Source: Myxococcus qinghaiensis
GTDB taxonomy: Bacteria; Myxococcota; Myxococcia; Myxococcales; Myxococcaceae
DNA length: 64,000 bases
Reading direction: 5' to 3'
NCBI RefSeq assembly: GCF_024198215.1
Contig: NZ_JAKCFA010000011.1
Coordinates: 186,001-250,000, forward strand
A program made the position numbers and the translations under genes. This document shows, one piece after another, positions 54,571-63,959 of this stretch. The notes below the pieces were generated by a model. It was not told where the DNA came from and searched no databases. It saw only the letters and a program-made list of their open reading frames with translations. The stretch's first letter is position 1. Every line of letters starts with the position of its first letter.

Positions 54571-55998
54571 TCATCGCGAGGCCTCCTGGCGACGAACACC
54601 TACCATCGCCTCGCGCAACGAGCTGTCCCGGGCAGGCACCAGCTTGATGCCCTCCGCTCCCGCCGATACACCCAGCGCTTCTAGCAGACCTTCCTGCTCC
54701 ACAAAAGCCACACGCCGGAGGTGCCGCGCGAGCAAGCCATCGAACAGCGGCTGCCCCGCGACGGCGTCCACCGCCCCGCCGAATGCACCGAACGTCGAGG
54801 TGCTCCCGCGCTCCGCGAGCAACTCCAACACATCCTCCAGTTGTCGCTGGTTTCCAGTGACACGGCGGATTTCCACATCGAGATGCAACGCGAAGAGCGC
54901 GCCCGTCCAATAGGTCCCCAGCGCGAAGTCTCCATCGGTGATGACCTCTTCCATCGTGCGGGCTCCCGCCGCGCGCCGCCCTCGCGAGAAGCCATCCACC
55001 AGCTCCTCCCAGGCCCGCTCGGCGCTCTGCCGCCCCGAGCGCGCGCGGGCCAGCTCCGTGAAGTAGGTGGCCAGCCCCTCCGACAACCACGGCACGCGCG
55101 GCAGGAACGCCGGATGCGTCAGGTGGAGCAGTTCGTGCAGCACCACCCAGTCCCGCGCGAAGGAGTCCGCGCTCGCCTCCTGTCCCACGAGCACGGAGAT
55201 GCTCGGTGGCGAGCTCCAGAGCACCATGCCGAAGAGGCTGGGGCCCTCGTGTCCGGGCACGGGGATGACGCGCACGGTGGCGCGCGGATACGGAAACGCA
55301 CGGCGCACGGTGCGCACCTCTTGCGCGGCCTGCTTCAACCAGCCACAGACCTGGGTGTCGTCGACCGAGGTGAAGTGGCCGAGCACCGCCACGTCCAGCA
55401 CCGCGTCCGGCAACACCACCTGACAGCGGCGCCCTCCAAAGCCATGGAAGCCCGAGTCCACCAGGTCCTCGGCGCGGAGCCGATACAGGCCGGTGTCATC
55501 CGGTTGCCAGGGCAGCAGCGCGTCCACGCCCTCGACGACCAGCTCCACGCGCAGGTCGGGCGGCGCCTGGTTGGGACGGATGAGGTACACGCGGCCCGCG
55601 ACGTGCCGCGCGTCGCCTTCGCCTCCGCCCGAGAACAGGCTGGCCCCGCGCGAGCCGTGGCGTGCATCCAGCTCATAGCGGTAGCGCAGGAAGCGGATGT
55701 TCGCGGGGAGCAGGACCAGGCCCTCATCGCTCACGCGCAACTCGAGCCGCTCACCGTCCTCGCGAAACGCGCTCACGGCGCGCACCCCACCCGGCTGCGT
55801 GAAGCGGAACGCGCGCGGAGTGCCCCGCACCAGCACCACCTCCACGTCGAGCGCATGCGCGGGCTCGCGAACGTAGGTGATGTTGTAGCGCAGCGCCGCC
55901 GGGTCCTTCGCGGCACGCGGTCTCGGCACGCCCAGACAGGACAGCCCCAAGAGGGCGGCGAGCACCCCCAGCACCCAGCGGCCGCGCGCGAAGGACAT
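54571..55998 (-). CDS. Gluzincin-type zinc metallopeptidase lipoprotein
   Basis: This is a 475-residue protein with a lipoprotein-like signal (GLSC, Cys21; GGAGG before ATG). It has a HELLH zinc motif (His288, Glu289, His292) and WLSEGLATYF (Glu307) 15 residues later. The arrangement is that of gluzincins such as M1/M61 peptidase-MA-like proteins, though the spacing to the Glu is shorter than in M1. N-terminal ~270 residues are a beta-rich domain. Likely an envelope peptidase. Neighbours give no clear pathway. Confidence 0.7.
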   Translation of the reverse strand: MSFARGRWVLGVLAALLGLSCLGVPRPRAAKDPAALRYNITYVREPAHALDVEVVLVRGTPRAFRFTQPGGVRAVSAFREDGERLELRVSDEGLVLLPANIRFLRYRYELDARHGSRGASLFSGGGEGDARHVAGRVYLIRPNQAPPDLRVELVVEGVDALLPWQPDDTGLYRLRAEDLVDSGFHGFGGRRCQVVLPDAVLDVAVLGHFTSVDDTQVCGWLKQAAQEVRTVRRAFPYPRATVRVIPVPGHEGPSLFGMVLWSSPPSISVLVGQEASADSFARDWVVLHELLHLTHPAFLPRVPWLSEGLATYFTELARARSGRQSAERAWEELVDGFSRGRRAAGARTMEEVITDGDFALGTYWTGALFALHLDVEIRRVTGNQRQLEDVLELLAERGSTSTFGAFGGAVDAVAGQPLFDGLLARHLRRVAFVEQEGLLEALGVSAGAEGIKLVPARDSSLREAMVGVRRQEASR

Positions 55999-56075
55999 CA
56001 CCACCTCCAACGACCCCCCGGCCCGGAGGCACGGTGCGGAGGAGGCGAGCACCACGCTCGGGCCTCCCTGTCCCC

Positions 56076-56675
56076 TCAGTGTCGCTTTTTCGGAGGCGGC
56101 GCGCCGCCCGCGAGCAGGAAGGCGCGCGCGGCCTCCAGGATTTCATCCGAGACGGGCAGGTGCTTCGCCGCCCGCGCGAGCGTCATCGCGCCGAAGAGCA
56201 GCGCCACCGTGGCCAGCGCCCGCTGTCGCCCGGTGAGGCCCCCTTCCCCTGGGACATGGGTCGCCAGCTCCGTCGCCAGCGTCTCCACGCCTTGCGCGAG
56301 CGCCTCGCGGGCCTCGGGCGTCCCGCGCGTCAGGTCCGACAACACCGACGGCATCACGCAGCCCGTCTCCATGTTGTCGCGGATGTGGGGGTTGAGGTAG
56401 CGCCGCACGAAGGGGTCCAGGAACTCCGCGCCGCGCAGCCCCTCGAGCCCGCCGAACCAGCGCACCTGCTGCTGCTGGAAGAACGCGCGCACGGACTCCG
56501 CGAGCAGGGTCTCCTTCGAGGCGAAGTGGGCGTAGAAGCCTCCCACCGTCAGCCCCGCGGCCTTCATGACGCGCTCCACGCTCGCGCCCGCGAAGCCCTC
56601 CTTGCGGAAGAGCGTCTGCGCCGCCGAGAGGATTCGCTCGCGGGTGGCCTGCTTGTGCTCGGGTGCGTACCGCAT
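56076..56675 (-). CDS. TetR-family repressor
   Basis: This is a 199-residue TetR protein: HTH ATRERILSAAQTLFRKEG and VMKAAGLTVGGFYAHFASKETLL in the first 60 residues, with an all-helical ligand domain. It is 11 bp downstream of a thioesterase gene in the same orientation, so the two form an operon divergent from fabF. An acyl-CoA or fatty acid ligand is plausible. Confidence 0.85.
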   Translation of the reverse strand: MRYAPEHKQATRERILSAAQTLFRKEGFAGASVERVMKAAGLTVGGFYAHFASKETLLAESVRAFFQQQQVRWFGGLEGLRGAEFLDPFVRRYLNPHIRDNMETGCVMPSVLSDLTRGTPEAREALAQGVETLATELATHVPGEGGLTGRQRALATVALLFGAMTLARAAKHLPVSDEILEAARAFLLAGGAPPPKKRH

Positions 56676-56686
56676 CGTCGCGCCCT

Positions 56687-57211
56687 CTACTCCCGGCCAC
56701 CGGGGCTCGGGGGTCGGAACACCATGCACGTGGCGGTGCCGTGGGCGTACAGCTTGCCGTCCGCGTCCGTCAGCCGCGCCTGCGCCGTCGCCACGCGGCC
56801 TCCCACGTGGATGACCTCGCCCGTGCACGTCAGCTTCCCGGTGTCCTGGGAGATGGCGCGCACCATGTTCACGTGCAGCTCCAGCGTGGTGTAGCCCGCG
56901 CCCACCGGCAGCGTGCTGTGCACCGCGCACCCGAGCGCCGAGTCCAACAGCGTGGCCGCCAGCCCCCCGTGCACCGTGCCAATCGGGTTGTAGTGGTACT
57001 CCGCCGGCTCCACCACGAACACCGCGCGCCCCTCCGACACCTCCACCGGCGCGAAGCCCATCAGCGCCGCGATGGGCGCCCCGGGCACCTCACCCCGGAC
57101 GATGGCGCGCAGGTACTCCAACCCCGACAGCGACTTCGCCGCCGCCACGCCCTCGCGGAAGTCTCCCCACGTCACCGTCCTCGCGCGCGTCCCGGTCTTC
57201 CCGTCGCTCAT
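56687..57211 (-). CDS. PaaI-type acyl-CoA thioesterase (hotdog fold)
   Basis: This is a 174-residue hotdog protein: PIGTVHGGLAATLLDSALG (the HGG motif and catalytic Asp), then YTTLELHVNMVRAI and G-x-VIHVGGRVATAQARLTDADGKL. These are PaaI/YbdB-type thioesterase signatures. It hydrolyses acyl- or phenylacetyl-like CoA esters. Co-operonic with the TetR gene. Confidence 0.85.
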   Translation of the reverse strand: MSDGKTGTRARTVTWGDFREGVAAAKSLSGLEYLRAIVRGEVPGAPIAALMGFAPVEVSEGRAVFVVEPAEYHYNPIGTVHGGLAATLLDSALGCAVHSTLPVGAGYTTLELHVNMVRAISQDTGKLTCTGEVIHVGGRVATAQARLTDADGKLYAHGTATCMVFRPPSPGGRE

Positions 57212-57235
57212 CGGCCCCTGCTCCTCCCTCATGGA

Positions 57236-57308
57236 ATGATGGACACCATCATCCGGATTCCGGATATTCCGCATCACCGACAATCAAAGTTGCCAGATGG
57301 GATGATGG
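57236..57308. promoter_or_regulatory. Candidate TetR operator in the divergent fabF/thioesterase region
   Basis: ATGATGG (57236-57242) and CCATCAT (57246-57252) are perfect arms around ACA. A second ATGATGG half-site lies at 57302-57308, next to an ATAAT-like -10 element. Position between the two transcription units suits autoregulation. Confidence 0.5.
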
Positions 57309-57407
57309 TCATAATACAAAGGGCCATGCAGCGCACGCCACGAAAAGGAAGGCGCACGAGCGGCCGGGCCGTTCGTCTTCCTGGCGTGTCATCCAAGGGA
57401 GCGGCGG

Positions 57408-58652
57408 ATGCAGAAGCGGCGCGTCGTGGTGACGGGAATGGGGCTCATCAGCCCCGTGGGAACGGGCGTGGAGAAGAGCTGGGAGGCGCTGGTGCGAGGC
57501 CAGAGCGGCGTGGGGCCCATCACCCTGTTCGACGCCAGCGCGCTCGACTGTCAAATCGCGGGCGAGGTGAAGGACTTCAAGGTCGACGACTACATCGAGC
57601 GGCGTGAGTCCCGGCGCATGGACCGCTTCGCCCACTTCGCCGTGGTGGCGGCGGACATGGCGCTGGCGGACTCGGGCCTGAAAGTCACGCCGGAGAACGC
57701 CGAGCGCATCGCCACCATCATCGGCTCCGGCATCGGCGGCATCGCAAGCCTGGAGGAGACGCACCGGCGCACGCTGGAGAAGGGCCCGGACCGCATCAGC
57801 CCCTTCTTCATCCTCCAGATGATCATCAACATGGCGCCCGGCTACGTGAGCCTGCGCCACGGCCTCAAGGGCCCGTCCTGGGCGCCCAACTCCGCGTGCT
57901 CCACCAGCGCGCACGCCATCGGCGAGGCCCTGCGCGGCATCCAGCGCGGAGAGTTCGACGTGGCGGTGGCGGGAGGCTCCGAGGCGCCCATCTCCCTGCT
58001 CGGTGTCGGCGGCTTCGCGGCCATGCGCGCGTTGTCCCTGCGCAACGACGCGCCCCAGGCCGCCAGCCGCCCCTTCGACAAGGACCGCGACGGCTTCGTG
58101 CTCGCCGAGGGCGCGGGCATGCTCATCCTCGAGGAGTTGGAGCACGCGAAGGCCCGCAACGCGCGCATCCTCGCGGAGCTGACCGGCTACGGCGCCAGCT
58201 CCGACGCGTACCACATCACCACGCCCGCCCCCGAGCACGAGGGCGCCCAGCGCAGCATGCGCGCCGCCCTCAAGGACGCGGGCCTCTCCCCGGCGGACAT
58301 CGGCTACGTGAATGCGCACGGCACCTCCACCGACGTCGGCGACCTGATGGAGACTCAAGGCATCGCCCGCATCTTCGGCGACGCCGCCAGCACCGTGGCC
58401 GTCTCCTCCACCAAGTCCATGACGGGCCACATGAACGGCGCGGCCGGCGCCGCCGAGGCCGTCATCAGCGTGCTCGCCCTCACCCGAGGCGTGCTGCCGC
58501 CCACCATCAACCTCCAGCACCAGGACCCGCTCATCACCCTGGACTGCGTCCCCAACGTCGCGCGCGAGGCCCGCGTCGACGCGGTGATGAGCAACTCCTT
58601 CGGCTTCGGCGGCACCAACGTCTCGCTCATCTTCCACCGGCTGAGCGCTTGA
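57408..58652 (+). CDS. fabF: 3-oxoacyl-ACP synthase II
   Basis: This is a 414-residue KAS II with the complete catalytic set: Cys164 ([10 protein letters not shown]), His304 ([11 protein letters not shown]) and His341 (KSMTGHMNG). It condenses malonyl-ACP with acyl-ACP in fatty acid elongation; such extra copies can also serve specialised lipid pathways. GGGAG precedes the ATG. The divergent TetR/thioesterase operon suggests regulated lipid metabolism. Confidence 0.9.
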   Translation: MQKRRVVVTGMGLISPVGTGVEKSWEALVRGQSGVGPITLFDASALDCQIAGEVKDFKVDDYIERRESRRMDRFAHFAVVAADMALADSGLKVTPENAERIATIIGSGIGGIASLEETHRRTLEKGPDRISPFFILQMIINMAPGYVSLRHGLKGPSWAPNSACSTSAHAIGEALRGIQRGEFDVAVAGGSEAPISLLGVGGFAAMRALSLRNDAPQAASRPFDKDRDGFVLAEGAGMLILEELEHAKARNARILAELTGYGASSDAYHITTPAPEHEGAQRSMRAALKDAGLSPADIGYVNAHGTSTDVGDLMETQGIARIFGDAASTVAVSSTKSMTGHMNGAAGAAEAVISVLALTRGVLPPTINLQHQDPLITLDCVPNVAREARVDAVMSNSFGFGGTNVSLIFHRLSA

Positions 58653-58675
58653 GCCCCGCGCGTGGAAATGACCCT

Positions 58676-58698
58676 GTAAACCGCGAATCCCGGTTTAC
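58676..58698. promoter_or_regulatory. Operator-like palindrome upstream of the ScfR gene
   Basis: GTAAACCG (58676-58683) and CGGTTTAC (58691-58698) are perfect 8-bp arms with a seven-base spacer. Related AAACCG and GGTAAAC copies follow at 58708-58713 and 58731-58737. Confidence 0.5.
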
Positions 58699-58898
58699 CA
58701 ATACGCCAAACCGCTGTGCCGCGCTGCGGCGGTAAACTTTTGACAACGTGCGTTGAAGACCGCCTGAAACGCACATCCGCGCGCGGATAAAGCGCAGCGA
58801 TTACATGTGGTTGCACGTACTCGAAGGGCTATCGCCCTGTGGAGGACGACCGTTCCGTCGCCCGCCGCACAGGGAACAGCCCCTGGAAAAACGTTGAT

Positions 58899-58922
58899 TG
58901 CAAATCGGTAAATCGATTTGCA
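58899..58922. promoter_or_regulatory. Candidate autoregulatory operator of the ScfR/RamB-type gene
   Basis: TGCAAATCG (58899-58907) and CGATTTGCA (58914-58922) form a perfect 9-bp inverted repeat, 63 bases before the start codon. The TTTGCA/TGCAAA core matches RamB-type binding sites. Confidence 0.6.
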
Positions 58923-58985
58923 GAGTGGTTCAGAGGGGCGAGGGCGCGAGAGGCCACGCGCACTCCGACGGGACCCGACTCAGCC

Positions 58986-60626
58986 ATGAACGACAACGCA
59001 CTGAACGCCAACGTGGGCCTGAAGCTCCGGGGCCTGCGACTCGCCCGCAACATCAAGCAGGCGGACGCGGCGAAGGACCTGGGGGTCTCCCCCGCGTATT
59101 TGAACCTCATCGAGAAGGGCAAGCGGGTGATGCCCTTCCCGCTGCTCTGGAAGGCGCTGCGGTATTTCGACCAGGACCCCGAGCAGTTCATGTCCACGCT
59201 GGGCGAGGGGCGCGTGGACGAAGCGCTCGCGAAGCTGCTGGACGAGCCGCTGCTCAAGAGCCTGGACATCGACCCGGAGTCGCTCCAGTCGCTGTCCGCG
59301 GAGCCGAAGCTCGCCGGCACCGTGGCCGCGCTCTTCAACCTCTACAAGAACACGCGCACGCAGCTAGAGAACGTGCTCGCGCAGCTCAACGTGGAGGAGC
59401 GCACGCGGACGCAGGGCGGCGGCGCGGGCAACGGCACCGTGCCGGGCGTGCGCTTCGACTACTCACCCTTCGACGAGGTGAGCGACTTCCTGGAGACGCA
59501 CCGGAATTACTTCCCGGAGCTGGAGGAGCAGGCGGAGGAGCTGCGGCGGGACATCAGCATCGAGCGCCAGCTCACCAGCGGCCAGCTGATGCAGCTGTTG
59601 GAGAAGCGCTTCGGCTACCGCGTGCTCATCGACGCCTCGCCCAGCGGCTCGTCCGTGGTGCGCCGGTTGGACCCGGAGGAGCAGACGCTCACCCTGTCCC
59701 CGGACCTCACCGAGCAGCCGCTGAAGTTCCAGATCGCCGCGTCCATCGGCCTGTTGATGCTGGACAAGGAGAAGCTGGTGGAGCGCATCCTCGGCGCGGG
59801 GCGCACCCGCCACGGGGAGACGACGCGGCTCATCAAGGTAAACCTGGCCAACTACTTCGCCGGCGCGCTGATGCTCCCGTACGGAGACTTCTTCAAGGAA
59901 GTGCAGCGCACGCGCTACGACGTGGAGCTGTTGTCGAGCATCTTCGGCTCCACCTACGAGACGGTGGCCCACCGGCTGTGCAACCTGTCGGACCCCAAGC
60001 GCCCGGGCATCCCCTTCCACTTCCTGCGCTCGGACATCGCCGGCAACATCTCCAAGCGCTACAGCGGCACCGGCATCCGCTTCGCCAGCGGCGGCGGCAG
60101 CTGCGGCAAGTGGGCCGTGCACCTGGCCTTCCTCAATCCGTCGCAGCTCACCCGGCAGTACTCCATCATGCCGGACGGCACGACGTACTTCTGCTTCGCC
60201 AAGGTGCAGTTGCAGCCGACGGAAGGCTCCATCGTCAAGGGCACCGCGTACTCCATCGGCCTGGGCACCCACGCGGAGAACGCCAAGTACCTGGCCTACG
60301 GCCTGCCCACCAACGACTTGCGCAAGGATGCCATCCCCTCCGGCATCTCCTGCCGCTTCTGCGAGCGCACCGACTGCAACCAGCGCGCGGCGGCCAGCTA
60401 CCGCTTCGCCTTCTCCTTCGACGAGTACACGAAGAAGGACTGCTTCTTCTCCCCGCTGCTCGGCTACGAGCAGGCCGACAAGGTGGAGAAGGAGAAGGAC
60501 CGGCACCACGCGCCGCCGCCCCCCGCGGGCGCGTCCGTCCCCCCGGACGTCAATGGCACTGACCGGAGCGAGAAGCACGATTCGTTGGACAAGGCGGCCC
60601 GACGCCGCAAGGGTGGCGACGCGTGA
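58986..60626 (+). CDS. ScfR/RamB/PrpR-type transcriptional regulator
   Basis: This is a 546-residue protein: XRE-type HTH at residues ~10-65 (LKLRGLRLARNIKQADAAKDLGVSPAYLNLIEKGKR). A central ImmA/IrrE-like (DUF955) domain lacks the HExxH zinc motif, as in this family. A C-terminal DUF2083 region has CRFCERTDC (Cys pattern for an Fe-S cluster). Relatives RamB and PrpR sense short-chain acyl-CoA and control propionate or acetate use. Start at 58986; palindromes upstream suggest autoregulation. Its stop overlaps the TPR gene (GTGA). Confidence 0.8.
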   Translation: MNDNALNANVGLKLRGLRLARNIKQADAAKDLGVSPAYLNLIEKGKRVMPFPLLWKALRYFDQDPEQFMSTLGEGRVDEALAKLLDEPLLKSLDIDPESLQSLSAEPKLAGTVAALFNLYKNTRTQLENVLAQLNVEERTRTQGGGAGNGTVPGVRFDYSPFDEVSDFLETHRNYFPELEEQAEELRRDISIERQLTSGQLMQLLEKRFGYRVLIDASPSGSSVVRRLDPEEQTLTLSPDLTEQPLKFQIAASIGLLMLDKEKLVERILGAGRTRHGETTRLIKVNLANYFAGALMLPYGDFFKEVQRTRYDVELLSSIFGSTYETVAHRLCNLSDPKRPGIPFHFLRSDIAGNISKRYSGTGIRFASGGGSCGKWAVHLAFLNPSQLTRQYSIMPDGTTYFCFAKVQLQPTEGSIVKGTAYSIGLGTHAENAKYLAYGLPTNDLRKDAIPSGISCRFCERTDCNQRAAASYRFAFSFDEYTKKDCFFSPLLGYEQADKVEKEKDRHHAPPPPAGASVPPDVNGTDRSEKHDSLDKAARRRKGGDA

Positions 60627-61501
60627 GCATCCACCCGCCCGACGACACCGAACGCGCCCACTTCCTCGAGGCGCTCCAGAAGCAGAAGAACGAGCTGGCC
60701 ACCCTGCGCATCACCGGCTCGCCCACCCAGGTGGGCCAGGGGCTGGTGAGCCTGGCGGAGCTGCACGGCATGCTGGAAGACCATGCCGCCAGCCGCCAGT
60801 GCTACGAGGAGGCCCTCGCGATGTTCAAGGAGGCCGGCTACAAGCCGGGCCAGGCCCAGGCCTGCTTCGGACTGGGTGTGGTGAAGGCGAACTTCGAGGA
60901 CCACCGGGGCGCGGTGGAGCTCATCGCCCAGGCCGCCAAGCTCTTCAATGAAACGAAGGACCGCGAGGGCGAGGCCCTGTCCCGCGCCTGCATCGGCGAG
61001 TCCCTGCGCGCGCTGGGTCAGCCGGAGGCCGCCGAGGAGAAGTACCAGGAGGCCCTCATCCTCTACCGCCAGACGCGCAACACCGAGCGCACCGCGCGGC
61101 TGCTGCTCGACATCGGCGACATCCGCATGGAGAAGGCCGAGTACGAGCCGGCTCGCAAGCGCTTCCTCGAAGCCATTCCCATGCTGGAGCAGGGAGACGA
61201 CGCGGAGGCGCTCGCGCTGGGCCACCTGCTGCTGGGTGAGTCCGAGGGACTGCTCGGCAACCACGAGGGCGCGCGCACGCACCTCTTGCGCGCGGTGGAG
61301 CTGTACCAGGAGCTGCACGACCACGTGTACGAGGCCCGCGCCCGGTGGGATTTGGGCCTGTCCTGCTACTACTCGAACGATTTGCCGGCGGCGCGAAGCC
61401 ACCTGGAGGCGGTGATTCCGCTCTACGAGGAGCAGAACCGCGCGGACGAGGTCGCCAAGGTGCGCAACATCCTCGCCCACTTCGCCGCGCGCGGCGCCTG
61501 A
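60623..61501 (+). CDS. TPR-repeat protein coupled to the ScfR-type regulator
   Basis: This is a 292-residue protein made almost entirely of tetratricopeptide repeats (about six; e.g. AASRQCYEEALAMFKEAG, AAEEKYQEALILYRQT, GARTHLLRAVELYQEL). Such proteins are scaffolds for other proteins. GTG start overlaps the preceding stop by four bases, so the two are translated together. Confidence 0.8.
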   Translation: MSIHPPDDTERAHFLEALQKQKNELATLRITGSPTQVGQGLVSLAELHGMLEDHAASRQCYEEALAMFKEAGYKPGQAQACFGLGVVKANFEDHRGAVELIAQAAKLFNETKDREGEALSRACIGESLRALGQPEAAEEKYQEALILYRQTRNTERTARLLLDIGDIRMEKAEYEPARKRFLEAIPMLEQGDDAEALALGHLLLGESEGLLGNHEGARTHLLRAVELYQELHDHVYEARARWDLGLSCYYSNDLPAARSHLEAVIPLYEEQNRADEVAKVRNILAHFAARGA

Positions 61502-61535
61502 GGCGCCCACCCACCGCCCTGCTCCGGGCGCCGCA

Positions 61536-62027
61536 TCACGCCTGGATGCCGGCGCCCACCGCCAGGGCCAACAGCCCCAGCACTCCCGCGGCGATGACGG
61601 CGTAGCGCCACTCACCGCGCAGGCCCAGCAGCGTGCCCGCCACGCCCAGCCGCGCCACCGGCGTCACCAGCAGCAGGGACGCCGCCGCCTTGCGCAATTG
61701 GTCGATGGCCACGTGCGTCGTCTCCGTGCCTGGCAGCGCCTCCAGGCCCAGCGACAGCACGAACATGCCGCCGCTCAGCACCGCGCCCACGCGCAACACC
61801 CGGGCAATCCACCGGTCTCCCGCGAGCGTCCTGTCCCGCACGCGCGTGACGCGTTGGGACGGTGCCTCGATGAGCCCCTCGGTGATGGGCTCTGCTTCCA
61901 GCTCCGGGGCCTCGGCTTGCGCCGGGGTCGCCACCATCGCGTTCTGACCCATCACCGCCGGGTCCGACATCGACATCGCCGCGGAGACCCGCGGCGGTTC
62001 AGCACCGTCCGGGTCGCCTTCGCTCAC
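61536..62027 (-). CDS. DUF1634 membrane protein
   Basis: This is a 163-residue protein with an Ala/Glu-rich N-terminus and three membrane helices (WIARVLRVGAVLSGGMFVLSL; LLLVTPVARLGVAGTLLGL; AVIAAGVLGLLALAVGAG). They fit the DUF1634 family that often accompanies TauE-type transporters. The GTG at 62027 overlaps the TauE stop (GTGA). Role unknown; possibly an accessory subunit. Confidence 0.75.
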   Translation of the reverse strand: MSEGDPDGAEPPRVSAAMSMSDPAVMGQNAMVATPAQAEAPELEAEPITEGLIEAPSQRVTRVRDRTLAGDRWIARVLRVGAVLSGGMFVLSLGLEALPGTETTHVAIDQLRKAAASLLLVTPVARLGVAGTLLGLRGEWRYAVIAAGVLGLLALAVGAGIQA

Positions 62028-62806
62028 TCCCACACGCTCGGCCACAGTCCCGCCCCTCCCTTCCACAACATCTGCCCCGCCACCGACAGCAGCACCAGTG
62101 CGAAGAGCTTCTTGAGCACAGCCGTGGGCACCTTCGGCATCAGCCGGCTGCCCACATACGCGCCGGCCAGCACACCCACCACCAGCGGAGACACCAGGGC
62201 CAGCTTCAGGTGTCCGCGCAGCGCATAGGCGGCCACGCTCGCCGCGCCCGTCACGCCAATCATCAGGTTGCTGGTGGCGCTGGCCACCTTGAACGGCACG
62301 CGCATGCCGTAGCTCATCAGCGGCACCTTCAGCGGCCCGCCGCCCACGCCCAGCAGCGCGGAGAGCCCGCCCGCCACGAACGAGCCGGAGATGCCCAGCG
62401 GGTAGTTCGTCGGCTGGTAGTCGTCCAGCGTGGCCGGCTCCCTCCGGGGCGAGCGCAGCAGAATCATCTGCAGCGCGACAAAGAGGGTGAACAGGCCGAA
62501 CACCACCGCCACCATCGCCGGGGCGATGAGCGCCGCCACCAGCCCTCCGGCGATGGCGCCGAGCACCGTCGCCAGCTCCAGCGTCAACCCCAGCCGGATG
62601 TCACTCAGGTGGTTGTCTACATACCCGGCCGCGGCGGCACACGAGTTGGCGACCACGCACATCAAGCTGGCCGGCACCGCCTCCTCCAGCGGCAGCCCGA
62701 AGCCGAGCACCAGCGCGGGCACCAGCACGATGCCACCTCCGATGCCCAGCATCGCGCCCAGTGCTCCCGCGAGCCCGCCCACCACCATGAGGAGAAGAAC
62801 CGTCAT
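62024..62806 (-). CDS. TauE/SafE-family anion exporter
   Basis: This is a 260-residue protein with about eight membrane helices and the family Gly-rich motifs (LGIGGGIVLVPAL; LLGVGGGPLKVPLM). Members export sulfite, sulfoacetate or related organosulfonates. Co-translated with the DUF1634 gene. Confidence 0.85.
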   Translation of the reverse strand: MTVLLLMVVGGLAGALGAMLGIGGGIVLVPALVLGFGLPLEEAVPASLMCVVANSCAAAAGYVDNHLSDIRLGLTLELATVLGAIAGGLVAALIAPAMVAVVFGLFTLFVALQMILLRSPRREPATLDDYQPTNYPLGISGSFVAGGLSALLGVGGGPLKVPLMSYGMRVPFKVASATSNLMIGVTGAASVAAYALRGHLKLALVSPLVVGVLAGAYVGSRLMPKVPTAVLKKLFALVLLSVAGQMLWKGGAGLWPSVWE

Positions 62807-62931
62807 TCAGTCACGAGGATAGGAGCGTGCCAACGCCACGCCCAGAGCCATTCCCCTGTAGGGAACAAGCTCGCCAGGACGGTTGCTCTGCATGCGAAAC
62901 CACCCGGCACCCGGGGGCGATGCGCGGCGCG

Positions 62932-63825
62932 CTATGCGGCCCGTACGCCCAGGTTTCCCTCGGGAAAGGCCTCCAGGAAGCGGGCGCGCGTACGAGGTGT
63001 GAAGGTGCCCCTCGCCATGTAGCCGTGCAACCTCCGAAGGACTCCACGTGCCGACTCCAGCGCACCTTCAACCTCCTGCGCGAAGTCGAACGTGTCGTTG
63101 CGATACAGCTCCTGGAAGGACAGATGCGCGAAGGCGGGCAGCGCGCGCGTGCGGCCCATGGGGCTGGAGAGGAACAGGCCGGAGACATAGAGGCCGCGCA
63201 CCCAGCCATCCACCTCCGCCTTGGTCGGCGCCTGCCCCACGCGCTCCTGGGACGACAGCCGCACCAGCTCGTAGATGCCCCGGCCGATGCCGCGCCACGG
63301 GAAGCCAGGACTCTTCACCACCTGACACTTCTCGCGCAGCCGGGGCGTGCCCAAGAGCTCCACGCCGTGCAGCTCGCGCAGGTAGAAGAGCGTCTGGGCC
63401 CATTCGATGTCGCGGTGGGCCGCCAGGGCCCGCTCGCCGCGACGGCGGTGGCGCACCACCAGGTCGTCCACCACCGGGTGCAGCCGCCGGTCCAGGCACA
63501 GGTGCGTGAAGTAGCCGGCCAGCAGGGCCAGCCCCGGCTCGGTGCCCACCAGCGCGCCGGTGGCCACCAGCTCCGCCATCTTCAGCCCGAAGCCCACTGG
63601 CGCGCGCTCGTGATACAGCCGCGAGTACAGGGGCAGCTCCCGCTCGGGCAGGAACGCGGCGAGGCCTCCACGCACGCCCTCGCACAGCGGCAGGTCCGGC
63701 AGCGCCACGCCGAAGCGCGCGTAGGGCAGGTCCTCGGAGAGCGCGCGCACCCACTCCGCCGGCAGCTCTCCGGGGTTGGCGGCCAACCGTTCGATGGCGG
63801 TCAGATGCATCAGCAAGGTGGGCAT
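62932..63825 (-). CDS. Zinc-dependent phospholipase C-like protein
   Basis: This is a 297-residue protein. The order PTLLMHL, LPDLPL, GALLAGYFTHLCLDRRLHPVVDDLV and later DIEWAQ has His and Asp spacing like the zinc-dependent phospholipase C/S1-P1-like family (Zn_dep_PLPC). No signal peptide is seen, and substrate is unknown. The start at 63825 is chosen by homology; the frame extends 12 codons further upstream. Confidence 0.6.
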   Translation of the reverse strand: MPTLLMHLTAIERLAANPGELPAEWVRALSEDLPYARFGVALPDLPLCEGVRGGLAAFLPERELPLYSRLYHERAPVGFGLKMAELVATGALVGTEPGLALLAGYFTHLCLDRRLHPVVDDLVVRHRRRGERALAAHRDIEWAQTLFYLRELHGVELLGTPRLREKCQVVKSPGFPWRGIGRGIYELVRLSSQERVGQAPTKAEVDGWVRGLYVSGLFLSSPMGRTRALPAFAHLSFQELYRNDTFDFAQEVEGALESARGVLRRLHGYMARGTFTPRTRARFLEAFPEGNLGVRAA

Positions 63826-63861
63826 TGCCTGACTGCTACCCAGGGCCCTGTCGCAATGCAA

Positions 63862-63881
63862 CGCTCGAATGAAATCGAGCG
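63862..63881. promoter_or_regulatory. Inverted repeat between divergent genes
   Basis: CGCTCGA (63862-63868) and TCGAGCG (63875-63881) are perfect arms with a six-base loop, between the phospholipase-like start and the last gene. Operator or hairpin. Confidence 0.4.
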
Positions 63882-63959
63882 CTTTGCGTGCAACAAGGTG
63901 GGCGTTACAGTCCGCGCCCTCCCCTGCATCCCCACTCCCGTTCAGGAGCTCATCGGCCC

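Larger units (their letters stand above)
58653..58985. other. Intergenic region with palindromes controlling fabF 3' end and the ScfR gene
   Basis: There is no gene in these 333 bases. It contains two clear palindromes (58676-58698 and 58899-58922) and a further GGTAAAC copy at 58731-58737. Confidence 0.55.

Noticed and set aside
58898..60562. A 554-residue frame overlapping the ScfR-type regulator
   Set aside because: Shifted-frame shadow; residues are Ala/Arg/Gly/Pro-rich and lack any recognised fold.
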